From Magnetospirillum sp. 15-1 (GTDB taxonomy: Bacteria; Pseudomonadota; Alphaproteobacteria; Rhodospirillales; Magnetospirillaceae): a DNA stretch of 64,000 nt. The translations under genes were made by a program, and so were the position numbers. The DNA is taken from the NCBI RefSeq assembly GCF_900184795.1, contig NZ_FXXN01000016.1, positions 1-64,000 on the forward strand. The letters run 5' to 3'. This document shows positions 1-10,186 of this stretch, piece after piece. Positions within the stretch are counted from its first letter, which is position 1. Each line of letters begins with the position of its first letter. The notes beneath the pieces were generated by a model. It was not told the origin of the DNA and searched no databases. It worked only from the letters and a program-made list of their open reading frames with translations.

Positions 1-252
1 GCCCTGCATGCCCGGTTCCGTGCCCCGGACCGCTGGCGGGCGGTGCTGGATCGCCATGCCGCTCCAGGCCGCTGGTTCACGCTCCTGACCACGGACCCGG
101 CCAGCCAGACAATGCCGTTCGATCGGATTTATCCGGCCGGTCTGCCGGGGCCATGGGAGCGGCGTTGGCAGGATTCCGCTGCGCGGTCGGGCGACTGCCC
201 GAACCCGTTTGAAGGCACAGCCTCCAAACCTCCAGTTTTGCGAGCCGAATAA
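1..252 (+). CDS. Possible 3' end of a gene cut by the window edge
   Basis: The reading frame is open from the first base to a TAA at 250-252, about 83 codons. I do not recognise the product. The first 55 or so codons (LHARFRAPDRWRAVLDRH...) have plausible coding composition. The last 20 look like translated intergenic sequence running into the hairpin pair just downstream. It could be the tail of a real upstream gene or a chance open frame in GC-rich DNA. Confidence 0.3.
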   Translation, partial: ALHARFRAPDRWRAVLDRHAAPGRWFTLLTTDPASQTMPFDRIYPAGLPGPWERRWQDSAARSGDCPNPFEGTASKPPVLRAE

Positions 253-263
253 AGGGGCGGGTT

Positions 264-308
264 CGGGAGGCCTCGCCTCCCGATGGGGGATTGGGGGCAA
301 GCCCCCAA
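264..308. repeat. Two adjacent hairpins, REP-like or terminator-like
   Basis: Two perfect short hairpins sit side by side. The first pairs CGGGAGG with CCTCCCG (264-282). The second pairs TTGGGGGC with GCCCCCAA (291-308). There is no U-tract on either strand, so they resemble a dispersed intergenic palindromic repeat more than a rho-independent terminator. They separate the open frame at the window edge from the terminase remnant on the minus strand. Confidence 0.5.
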
Positions 309-321
309 AGAGGGAAGCCGG

Positions 322-1100
322 TTAGCCGCTTTCGGAACGACGCCGTACCGCCCGCTTCGGCACCCGCCGCGTCGGCGGCTGACCCGCGGCGATCTTGGCC
401 GATAGCCAGTTGAGCGCCTGCGACGTGCTATCCACCTGATCGTCGTGGGCGCCGTTGGGAAAGGCCAACAACTCACCCAGATACTCGGCCAGCCAGGGGG
501 CCTCGCGCGGCAGCAGCACCTGTCCGGCCTCGAATTTCGCCGCCTGGGCCAGCAGGCGGGCTTCCTTGTCGAATCTCGGCCGGGTGAGGATCGGCCGCAC
601 CGGGCCGCTCCGCCGCATGTCCTGAACCAGGGCGCGGCCGATATCGGTCTCTTCCACCAAGGTGGCCTGAGCGTCATGGCGAAGGCTGGTCTGCTGAATG
701 CAACGACGCAGATCGGGCACCTCCAGTTTGCCCCGCACGACATCCAGCAGGTAGATATCGGAGCCTTTCAGCCCCCATACGGTGCCGACGGAGTAATCGC
801 TATCCTCGCCCAGGGTCGAGGCGGTATCCCAACTGACCAAGACCAGGTCGAAATCGGCCGGGGCGCTTTCGTAATAGCGGATCCAGTCCCGTTTGACGGC
901 GTTGCCATCGGGCGGCACCGGATCCTGCTGGTACTGGGCGGCGAAGTTCATGCTGCCCAGCGTGCGGCGCACCTGGGCGAGCAAGGCCCGATCCTCGCGT
1001 TCGGGCAGGATGACCTCGCCCGCCCGGCGCAGGAAGACGTCGTCCCGGCCGGGACCGATGCGATAGGTGCGGTCTTCGGTCTCGATGGCCGGAGGCGCAG
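322..1100 (-). pseudogene. Truncated phage terminase large subunit (nuclease half)
   Basis: The minus-strand frame encodes the C-terminal half of a phage terminase large subunit, the packaging motor's nuclease. Recognisable stretches are AIETEDRTYRIGPGR, the SMNFAAQYQQDP motif common at the ATPase-nuclease boundary, an acidic nuclease segment (LVLVSWDTAS), VEETDIG, and a terminal segment with HDDQVDSTSQAL. The N-terminal ATPase half with Walker A and B motifs is absent. The frame continues upstream to 1551, but that part has no terminase character because it is the shadow of the recombinase remnant read in another frame. The junction lies at about 1090-1110. A dead prophage remnant is the best reading. 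Confidence 0.75.
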
Positions 1101-1945
1101 GCGAAGCGAACCGCAAAGTGCTGACGCATGGCGGCGGCCTGATATCGCCGGTAATCCGTGGAGCCGCTGATAACGACGGTACGAACCCAGTCAAGAATTT
1201 CCGCCCGCTCATGACGCGGCCGACCGTTGAAATCATGAGGAAGATGCCACGCCAGGCGGCGGCGTTCCGACGCAGGGATATCGTCCAGATCAAAGCCGGT
1301 TGCCGCGCGGACCGGATTGGCTGCCTTCTCGGTAAAATACCCTTCCGGCAGCCGGTAACGCCTTTCGATCCGGCGAAGAACCTCGAGACTGACCACCGAG
1401 CGGGGCGCCTTCGCCCCTCGCGCCCAGGAAACCAGCGTGCTGTGGTGTATGCCGTCCTCCGGCCGGACGACAGCCTTATGGAGGTGATAGATCGTCTCCC
1501 CGTGCCGAGCTGCATGCAGTCGCAACGCGGCGCCAAAGTTATCGGGTTCATCCCAAGTGCCTTCCAGCGGCTCGGGAAATTCCACGACCGCCTTGGGAGG
1601 CTTCCCCACTGACTTCCGAGGTAAGACGCCCCTCTTCCCTTTACCCTGAGCGGCCGCTTCAGGTCTCAGTTCGGCTTCGGCGACGGAGCGGGATACGGCA
1701 TCAAAGATCGGCCCCAACTGTGCCCTTGCGGATCGAAGCGGCATGGCTTCGATTGAAAGGGCGGCAGCAACAGCTTCCAGATCTATCTGGGTGCCTCGGT
1801 ATGGCGGATACTCCCGTCGCGCAAGCAAAGCCACCAGATAGCTCTGAAGCGCTGACGTGACATCAGAAGGCAAAACAGAAGCGAGACGGCGCTCGCAGAA
1901 CAATGTGATCATGCGAGGCGTCAACGGTGAACGGGCTAATTGCAT
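1100..1945 (-). pseudogene. Truncated recombinase-like protein (N-terminal part)
   Basis: A minus-strand frame starts at ATG 1945 behind a GGAAGAG Shine-Dalgarno sequence and reads MQLARSPLTPRMITLFCERR. It contains a cro/HTH-like segment (STLVSWARGAKAPRSVVSLEVLRRIE) and a segment resembling the N-terminal arm of phage-type tyrosine recombinases (ERRRLAWHLPHDFNGRP). After about 280 codons the sense ends at a junction near 1100. The frame then runs on to 800 as the shadow of the terminase fragment. No catalytic recombinase domain (R..HxxR..Y) follows, so the gene is truncated. The family assignment rests on memory of similar proteins and is moderate. Confidence 0.55.
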
Positions 1946-2430
1946 CGAACTCTTCCGATTTTTACGGGGCCGCTCCGCTATCAGAGATTCGAGTCTCAAG
2001 AAATAATTCCAATGGGCTATCAACCCCCTAAACAGAAGCGCCAAGATTTTGGCGTAGTGATGCAGCCCCGCCACCGAATGCACCGAGATTACTGATGGAG
2101 AACGCCTTGCCTTCGGTATCGACGTGGCGTTCCCTGTGGTTGGGCACATGCTTCATTACCGGGGATAGATGTCGCCATTATTCCCGTAAATGGACGACCA
2201 ATATGCCAAATAGATTGGCGGGCCGATATTGGATGCGCTCGCCCCACATTCGACAGGAAAGGGCCGAGAGCGGTCCGGCGGGTTATATCTCCGGCGGATC
2301 AATCAGCAGCCATCTCCATCGGCTATCTGTGCGGACGAAGCATTTCGTACCGTGTGGAATATTTGGATAGCTTGATCACTCTTTTCGTGGCCCTAGACCA
2401 TCCTTCTGGGCACCCCAACCCGCCTTGATG
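1946..2430. other. Gene-free stretch between prophage debris and a LuxR-type gene
   Basis: This stretch of 485 bases holds no convincing gene. The open frame at 2095-2370 has no recognisable domain and no good ribosome binding site. The composition is lower in GC than the flanks (for example around 2170-2240 and 2350-2380), which suits decayed mobile DNA. I see no hairpin with a U-tract. Confidence 0.4.
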
Positions 2431-3270
2431 TCAGCGCTGTATTTTCGGCAAACCTGCCAGTAGCGCCGCAACCTGCGACTGACGGCTGGTGCCTGTCTTC
2501 GCATAGACAGCCTTGGCCTGGGCGCGCACAGTTTCGGTAGAAACCGCATGGCGAGAAGCAATCTGATCGAGGCTCAAGCCTTCCGTGATGCCACCAGCCA
2601 CCCTTGCCTCGGCAGGAGTAAGGTCGAATAGCCCCTGGATGAGAGCGGCGTCGGGAGACACCGGCATCGAGATCGGCGTCACCACCAGAATACCGTAACC
2701 ACCGCCAAAGAGGTCTCGGGCCTGGCCAGTCGTCGGCACCAGATGGGCGACCACCGGTGGTTCATCCACCCCGCCAGCTGGAAATGAGCGCACCGTCGTC
2801 GTCGCGGGGCTTTTCAGTTCAGCTGTTGCCTGCCGCAATAGCTTGGTAGCCGCCGGGTCGATGAAAGCCACCCGATCTTGGGCCAGCCAAACCATATGAC
2901 TCGACAGCGCCTCGATCAGGGCGTTGGCCGCCAACACCCGCCCACCGGCGTCCAACACGGCGGCGGGTAGACCGACTAGGGCCAGGGCTTCCGCCGCCGC
3001 CCTGAGCCGCTCCATGCGCCAGCGGACGGCCAACAGCCCCGCCCGCGCCAGGTGGGGTCGAAAGGCGTCAAGGCGCGCCACATCTGTGTCGTCCAATCCG
3101 GGCATTCCCTCGCGGCGCTGGACCTGCACGACCACAAAGTCACCACAAGGCACTCGAATAGCCGTAGCAGCACCATGATGCAGTCCTGCCGGCCCTCCCC
3201 ACTCCGTCATCATCGGGTCGGCGAGAAACTCCTCATCAGTAAACAGATCGAGGTTAGGCCGTAAACTCAT
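2431..3270 (-). CDS. LuxR-type HTH regulator, 5' end interrupted by an IS element
   Basis: The product of about 279 residues ends in a LuxR/GerE-type helix-turn-helix (LTPAEARVAGGITEGLSLDQ... VSTETVRAQAKAVYAKTG, residues about 210-270), which in this family binds DNA. The N-terminal 200 residues look like a PAS- or autoinducer-type sensor region without a recognisable motif. The only ATG (3270) and the codons MSLRP lie inside the left inverted repeat of the IS element. The native start was therefore lost, and the IS supplies an in-frame start with an upstream AAGGGG purine stretch. Joining the flanks without the IS gives an in-frame TGA a few codons upstream, so the original N-terminus cannot be rebuilt. 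Whether it is expressed is uncertain. Confidence 0.7.
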   Translation of the reverse strand: MSLRPNLDLFTDEEFLADPMMTEWGGPAGLHHGAATAIRVPCGDFVVVQVQRREGMPGLDDTDVARLDAFRPHLARAGLLAVRWRMERLRAAAEALALVGLPAAVLDAGGRVLAANALIEALSSHMVWLAQDRVAFIDPAATKLLRQATAELKSPATTTVRSFPAGGVDEPPVVAHLVPTTGQARDLFGGGYGILVVTPISMPVSPDAALIQGLFDLTPAEARVAGGITEGLSLDQIASRHAVSTETVRAQAKAVYAKTGTSRQSQVAALLAGLPKIQR

Positions 3271-4110
3271 AAACAGGCTTCCCCTTCGTCGCGCGTCGTG
3301 ATTCAACGATTCCCTCTGGCACGGAGGGCATTGATGGCACGGCGGCGGTACGAGTTGACGGATCACGAATGGTCGATCATCGAGCCCTTGCTTCCGAACA
3401 AGCCTCGCGGCGTGCCTCGGGTTGATGACCGTCGGGTCCTGAACGGTATCCTGTGGCGGTTCCGCACGGGCTCGCCTTGGGCGGAAGTTCCCGAGCGCTA
3501 CGGCCCATCGACCACCTGCTACAACCGGTTCGTCCGCTGGCGCAAGGCGGGCGTCTGGGACCGGCTTCTGGAGGAAATCTCCAAGGCTTACGATGGCGAC
3601 ATCATCATGATCGACTCGACCTGTGTCCGCGTTCACCAACACGGGGCCACGGGAAAAAAGGGGCTCTCGACGATGGCAGCATGGGACGTTCCCGTGGGGG
3701 GCTCACCAGCAAAATCCACGCGCTCGTCGATGCGGAAGGCCGTCCCGTCACCCTGCGCCTGACCGCCGGGCAGGTCCACGACAGCGTCGAGGCCGAAGCC
3801 TTGCTCGATGGAGCCTTGGGCGACGGCTCAACCCTGCTGGCCGACAAGGGCTATGACAGCAACGCCATTCGGGCCTTGGCCGAGAAGAACAAGACCTGGG
3901 CCAACATCCCGGTCAGGTCCAACCGCAAGGGCACCTTCGCCTTTTCCGCCTGGGTCTATCGCCAGCGCAATCTGGTCGAACGCTTCTTCAACAAGATCAA
4001 ACACTTCCGGGGGATCGCCACCCGCTATGACAAAGACCCACGGAATTTCCTCGCCGCCGTAAAGCTCGTCGCCCTGCGCATTTGGTGCGCCGCGTAATGA
4101 GTCTACGGCC
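3257..4110 (+). mobile_element. IS5-family insertion sequence (IS427-like), complete
   Basis: The element is about 854 bp with terminal inverted repeats. The left end reads GGCCGTAAACTCAT and the inverted right end GGCCGTAGACTCAT, with one mismatch over 14 bases. A TA dinucleotide flanks each end (3255-3256 and 4111-4112), as expected for a 2-bp target duplication in this group. It contains one transposase gene in two overlapping frames. Both ends and the frameshift signal are intact, so the copy may be active. It sits between the start of a LuxR-type gene and a histidine kinase gene. Confidence 0.9.
3334..4097 (+). CDS. IS5-family DDE transposase, made by programmed -1 frameshift
   Basis: The first frame starts at ATG 3334 (MARRRYELTDHEWSIIEPLL) and carries the N-terminal domain and the first catalytic Asp (IIMIDSTCVRVH). 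It would run out of sense after 3660. The -1 frame continues with GGLTSKIHALVDAEGR, the second Asp (LLADKGYDS) and the Glu motif (RNLVERFFNKIKHFRG), ending at TAA 4095-4097. The overlap contains the slippery heptamer A AAA AAG at 3654-3660, in the correct phase for tandem slippage. This is the usual way such IS elements make OrfAB. The fused product is about 254 residues, normal for the group. Confidence 0.9.
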
Positions 4111-4176
4111 TAGTGGGCCGACGGGGTTCTCATGGGGTTGGCCGTCTTGCGGGCACCGGACGTCACGGCCGGTACG

Positions 4177-5625
4177 ATGCCGAGACCGCGCGAGCGTATC
4201 GCCGCGCGGCTGGGGTTGCTTTTTGCCGCGCTTGCCGCATTCCTGGTTGGAATCATGGCCCTCGCGGTATGGAGCCTGTGGCCGGACGAGGCCGACCGCA
4301 GCCTGGGTTGGCTGCTGGCCGGGCTGGTGCCGCTGCTGGTGGGGCTGTCGTTCCTGGCCGGGCTGGTCATCGGCCAGCGGGTCGACCGCCGTCTGGCCGC
4401 CCTGGACAGCCCGCCGCCATCCGCCGCCACCGAGTGGTGGAGCGACCCCCTGGGGCTTGATGCGGCCCTGGCCGGTCTGGCCCGGCAATTCAGTCTTTCC
4501 CTGCGCGAGGTGGAGCAGCGCGGTCGCACCCTGGTGGCCAATGCCGAACGGGGCGCGCAACTGGGCAGTGCCGAGCGCGACCTGCTGACCGGGGTGGGCA
4601 TCTGGTCCGACGAATTCCACGCCATTCTCGGGTTGGTACCGGGTAGCTGCGTTCCCTCGCATGAGGTGTTTCTCGAGGTGGTCCATCCCGGTGATCGTGT
4701 CGAGGTCGCCGGGATTCTGCGCCAGCTTTGCGCCGAGGGCGGCCGGCGCGAGGATGACTTCCGCATCATCCGTCCCGATGGCGAGGTACGGATGCTGCAC
4801 GGCCGGATCGAGGTGTCGTGCGACGCGGCCGGTCGGCCGGTGCGCCTGGAGGGCACTCTTCAGGACATCACCGAACGCAAGCGTCTGGAAAACGAACTGG
4901 ATGGCCTGATCCGCGAATTGTGGCGTTCCAACGAGGAACTGGAGCAGTTCGCCTATGTGGCTTCCCACGATCTGCGCCAGCCGCTCCGGGTGGTGGGCAG
5001 TTACGTCTCGCTGCTGGAAGAGGAACTGATGGGCAGTCTGGGCGGCGAGTCCCTGGAATACATGGGCTTCGTCCGCGACGGCGTTCGGCGCATGGATCGG
5101 CTGATCACCGACCTGCTGGCCTATTCGCGGGTGGGCCGGGTCATCGGCGATGCGCCGTTCGCGGTGGCCGAGGCGGTGGAATCCGCCCTGCTCGACCTGC
5201 AGATCGAGATCGAGGATGCCGACGCCCGCGTGGTGGTGGCTCCGGGGCTGCCCACCCTTTACGGGGATCGCGGCGAGATGGAGCGTCTGTTCCTCAATCT
5301 TATCGGCAACGCGCTGAAATACCGCCGTCCCGACCAGCCGGCCCTGGTGTCGGTGGAGTGCGAGGACGCGGGCGGCGAGTGGTTGTTCCGGGTTCGCGAC
5401 AACGGCATCGGCATTCCCCCCGAGCATGCCGAGCGGGTCTTCGGCATCTTTCAGCGCCTCCACGCCCGCGACGAGTACGAAGGCACCGGCGTCGGGCTGG
5501 CCATCGTCAAGAAGATCGTCGACCGTCACGGCGGCACCATCCGGGTCGAGCCCCAGGAGGGGCCGGGGGCGGTGCTGGCCTTCAATTGGCCCAAGGGTCC
5601 CCGACAGACCGAACCGGAAGGTTGA
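4177..5625 (+). CDS. Membrane PAS sensor histidine kinase
   Basis: The kinase of 482 residues has two N-terminal membrane helices (about 8-35 and 43-68), a PAS domain with PAC tail (about 150-235, ending LQDITERKRLE), a HisKA domain with phospho-acceptor His264 in YVASHDLRQPLR, and an HATPase with the N box (NLIGNALKYRR), G1 (DNGIGIPP) and G2 (GTGVGLAIVKK) motifs. The dimerisation domain is of the type found in phytochrome-like kinases. I chose ATG 4177 because it lies just before the first membrane helix; an in-frame ATG at 4132, close to the IS right end, is possible. It leads an operon with a response regulator and a hybrid kinase, which are its likely partners. The signal is unknown. Confidence 0.88.
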   Translation: MPRPRERIAARLGLLFAALAAFLVGIMALAVWSLWPDEADRSLGWLLAGLVPLLVGLSFLAGLVIGQRVDRRLAALDSPPPSAATEWWSDPLGLDAALAGLARQFSLSLREVEQRGRTLVANAERGAQLGSAERDLLTGVGIWSDEFHAILGLVPGSCVPSHEVFLEVVHPGDRVEVAGILRQLCAEGGRREDDFRIIRPDGEVRMLHGRIEVSCDAAGRPVRLEGTLQDITERKRLENELDGLIRELWRSNEELEQFAYVASHDLRQPLRVVGSYVSLLEEELMGSLGGESLEYMGFVRDGVRRMDRLITDLLAYSRVGRVIGDAPFAVAEAVESALLDLQIEIEDADARVVVAPGLPTLYGDRGEMERLFLNLIGNALKYRRPDQPALVSVECEDAGGEWLFRVRDNGIGIPPEHAERVFGIFQRLHARDEYEGTGVGLAIVKKIVDRHGGTIRVEPQEGPGAVLAFNWPKGPRQTEPEG

Positions 5626-5670
5626 AAGGCTGCGGGGTCTTGCGCCGGCCGGTGAATTGATACAGGGTCT

Positions 5671-6131
5671 ATGTCAGGACCGAAACATCAAGGCGGCGAC
5701 GTGGCTTCCAAGGATATTCACGACATCCTGCTGGTCGAGGACGACCCGGGTGATGCCGGTCTGGTTCGCATCGCGCTCCGGCGGTCGCGCCATGTCTGCC
5801 GCCTCCATCACGTCAAGGACGGTGGCGAGGCCATGGAGTTCCTGCGCCAGAGCGCCGTGCACGGCCAGGCGCCGCGCCCCGATCTGATCCTGCTCGACCT
5901 CAACCTGCCGGGCCGCAACGGCCATGAAATCCTCGAGGAAATCCGGGCCGACACCACGCTTGCCTCCATTCCGGTGGTGATCCTCTCCACCTCGGGGGCC
6001 GAACGTGACATCAAGAAGGCCTATGCCCTGGGGGCCAGCAGCTACGTGTCCAAGCCCATGGATGTGGAGGCCTTCACCGCGGCCATCCATTCCATCGAGG
6101 ATTTCTGGTTCGGCACCGCCCAATTGCCCAC

Positions 6132-6135
<4 letters not shown>
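5671..6135 (+). CDS. Single-domain response regulator, Rcp1-like
   Basis: This 154-residue protein is a lone CheY-like receiver. It has the acidic pocket (VEDDPGDAG, residues 22-30), phospho-Asp76 in LILLDLNLPG, the switch Ser/Thr in VVILSTSG and the conserved Lys in SKPMD. It has no output domain. Its type (DLNLPGRNGHEILEEI) matches regulators paired with phytochrome-type kinases. It lies 45 bases after the kinase gene and overlaps the hybrid kinase gene by 4 bases (ATGA). It is therefore probably the phospho-acceptor linking the two kinases or a protein-interaction output. Confidence 0.88.
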
Positions 6136-8027
<1,892 letters not shown>

Positions 8028-8030
8028 GGG

Positions 8031-9127
8031 TCAGCTCACCAGCTTGCGGATCAGGTCGCCCATCTCGCCCAGCGGCAGGATGGCCTTGCACAGCCCGGTC
8101 TGGGCGACGGCGGCCGGCATGCCGTAGACCACGCAGGTCGCCTCGTCCTGGGCATAGAGCTGGCCGCCGGCCTCGGCCAGCACCCGGCCGCCCTTGGCCC
8201 CGTCGGTGCCCATGCCGGTCAGTACCACCGCCGCGGCCCGGTTGCCCCAGATGGCGGAGATGCTGCGGAACATGGGGTCCACCGCCGGCTTGCAGAAATT
8301 CTCGGGCGGGGCGTCCGACAGCTTGATCAGCAATTCGCCGCCCTTGCGCTCGGCCAGCATGTGCTTGCCGCCGGGAGCGACATAGACCCGGCCGGCGACG
8401 ATCTTTTCGCCATCCTTGCCCTCGGCCGAGGGCAGGCCGCTGGTCTGGGCGATATGCTCGGCCAGGATGCCGGTGAAGGTGGGCGGCATGTGTTGGGTGA
8501 TCAGGATCGGTATCCGGGGCTTGATGGTGCGCAGCTTGGCGAAGATATCGAACAGCGCCTGCGGCCCGCCGGTCGACGAGCCGATGGCCAGCACTTCCAC
8601 CGGGCCGGATGGCGGGATGGTGGCGGGACGGGGGGGATGGCGGCGGCCGGCCGGGTGGTGGCGGCGGGGGTGGCGGGGCGCAGCTTGCGGGCGGCGAGGC
8701 TCTTGATCTTGTCGATCAGTTCGCGCTTGAAGCCGGCATCGGCGCCGGCCGAGGGCTTGGGGATATAGTCGGCGGCGCCGGCCCGCAGCGCCTGAAAGGT
8801 GACGGTGGCGCCCCGCTGGGTCAGCGACGACAGCATGATCACCTTGACGCCCGGTACCGCCTTCAGGATGCCGGGCAGGGCGGTCAGCCCATCCATGACC
8901 GGCATCTCGATGTCCAGCACCACCACGTCCACCGGCGTGCGGGCCAGGGCGGCGATGGCCTGTTCGCCGTTGGAGGCCTGGGCCGCCACCGTGATCGCCG
9001 GCTCCTCGGCCAGGATGCGGCCCACCAGGCTGCGGACGATGGCGGAATCGTCGACCAGCATGACCTTGATGGAGCCGGAGGCGGGAACGGAGCCGGATAT
9101 GGGCGGTTTGGAGGAGCCAGGAAGCAT
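8031..9127 (-). pseudogene. cheB: cheB, chemotaxis methylesterase, split by a frameshift in a G7/C7 tract
   Basis: CheB demethylates chemoreceptor glutamates after phosphorylation by CheA. The N-terminal part (start 9127) is a receiver (VMLVDDSAIVRS, phospho-Asp in VVLDIEMPVMDG, Lys in IPKPSAG). The C-terminal part (from about 8600) is the methylesterase with the catalytic Ser in AIGSSTGGPQAL, His in LITQHMPPTFTG and Asp in LTGMGTDGAKGG. The halves are in different frames, separated in the Pro-rich linker by a run of seven G at 8630-8636 on the plus strand. Eight G would restore one protein of about 365 residues reading AIPPRPATIPPSGPVEVLAIG. It may be a sequencing error, a phase-variable tract or a true mutation. 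No other che gene is adjacent. Confidence 0.85.
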
Positions 9128-9228
9128 GCGGCCCCTTTAGATGTACATTTCACTCATATTCAATGGTAGGCACGCTTCGGTGGGCTTGTCCATGGGCACA
9201 ACGGCGCAGAAACCTACCTCCCTGGCTC

Positions 9229-9257
9229 TTGACTATACTCCGTTAGTATGTAAGTAT
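9229..9257 (+). promoter_or_regulatory. Possible sigma-70-like promoter for a short transcript
   Basis: TTGACT at 9229-9234 is followed after 17 bases by AAGTAT (9252-9257), a moderate match to a vegetative promoter. It lies upstream of a GGGAG and an ATG at 9275 with a 42-codon frame, and of a strong terminator at 9396. The -10 match is imperfect, so confidence is low. Confidence 0.35.
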
Positions 9258-9274
9258 TATCACCAGGGAGACCA

Positions 9275-9403
9275 ATGGCGACGCTGATGCGTATCCGGTG
9301 GCGCCGATCGGCAGAGGACGAGAATTTCCCGCCCACCGTCAACGGGTGGCCGATCTCCAGTATCAGACCTTCGCGAAGAAGGCGTATCGCAGACTGTCGC
9401 GGA
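9275..9403 (+). CDS. Possible small ORF, 42 residues, or a small RNA
   Basis: ATG 9275 follows GGGAG with 6 bases spacing and opens 42 codons (MATLMRIRWRRSAEDENFPP...), ending in TGA inside the terminator stem. The product is Arg-rich and unlike anything I recognise. The unit promoter-RBS-ORF-terminator is only about 200 bases, so it could equally be a non-coding small RNA. Another frame across the same DNA (9298-9480) has no better support. The gap between cheB and the YceI gene holds no other candidate. Confidence 0.25.
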
Positions 9404-9437
9404 TGAAGAAATCGCATCCGCGACCTTCTTTTTTCTC
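9396..9437 (+). terminator. Rho-independent terminator
   Basis: A perfect 10-bp stem pairs GTCGCGGATG with CATCCGCGAC around a 9-base loop and is followed by a T-rich run (cttctttttt). It points along the plus strand, yet the annotated neighbours on both sides are on the minus strand. It therefore implies a short plus-strand transcript in this gap. Confidence 0.8.
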
Positions 9438-9622
9438 CTGGCAGACGTCGCCGATGGAGCAGCTCCATCCGGTCCAGTAGGTGCAATCCCGGCATTCCCG
9501 CCGCATGGCCTTCTCACCCGACACTCTGTTCTCCATGCTCTGTTGGCGGGCGGAGAATAGCGGCGGAGTGCGACGGTTCCGTGACGGCGGGATGACTGTT
9601 TCGGGTCGGGATATCGCAGCGA

Positions 9623-10186
9623 TTACGGTTTGGCGACTGCCTCAAGATCGAAGGTCACCGCTACTTGCAGCGCCACCATGTCGCCTGACTTCCACTCGCC
9701 CTGGCCAACACCGAAATCGGTGCGGACGATGTCCAGGCGGCCCTTGGCGTGGGCCTGGCCGCTGGTGAGGTCCAGGGTGAAGGGCAGGACGACACTTTTG
9801 CCCATGCCGCGGATGGTCAGGGTGCCGGGCGTCTCGAAGGCGTTGGCGCCCTTGGTCTTGAAGCCGGCGGCCTCGAAACGGGCCTTGGGGAAGGCCTTGG
9901 TGTCGAACCATTCGGCGCCGGGCAGCGACTGGTCCTTCTGGGCGTCGCCGGTCTGGGCGCTGGCCATGTCGATGTCCACCGTCACCTTGGCGGCTTCGGG
10001 CTTGGCCGGGTCGTAGTCGATCCTGGCGCTCCAGCGGGTGAACTTGCCCTCGAACGGACTGCCGCCCTGGCTGCCGACGAAGCCGAGGCGGCTCCTGGCG
10101 GCATCGACATTCCATTCGGCGGCGCTGGCGGTACCACCCCACAGCAGGGCGGCGATCAGGGGGATGCAGGCAAAGGCTTTCATCAT
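9623..10186 (-). CDS. YceI-family periplasmic lipocalin-like protein
   Basis: The product of 187 residues has a signal peptide (MMKAFACIPLIAALLWGGTASAA) followed by one YceI domain (about 24-187). The fold is a lipocalin-like barrel that binds isoprenoid lipids in characterised members. Typical stretches are EWNVDAARSRLGFVGS, the IDMASAQTGD repeat, ARFEAAGFK and GKSVVLPFTLD. It is the third gene of a minus-strand operon and overlaps the end of the cytochrome b561 gene by 4 bases. YceI and b561 genes are often paired, suggesting a shared periplasmic quinone or isoprenoid-related role, but the exact function is not known. Confidence 0.85.
   Translation of the reverse strand: MMKAFACIPLIAALLWGGTASAAEWNVDAARSRLGFVGSQGGSPFEGKFTRWSARIDYDPAKPEAAKVTVDIDMASAQTGDAQKDQSLPGAEWFDTKAFPKARFEAAGFKTKGANAFETPGTLTIRGMGKSVVLPFTLDLTSGQAHAKGRLDIVRTDFGVGQGEWKSGDMVALQVAVTFDLEAVAKP

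Noticed and set aside
2095-2370. Open frame of 91 codons after the recombinase remnant
   Set aside because: No domain, no good ribosome binding site, and the composition of decayed DNA.
3997-5529. Minus-strand frame spanning the IS end and the kinase gene
   Set aside because: It crosses a recent IS insertion boundary and is antisense to the kinase, so it cannot be an old gene.
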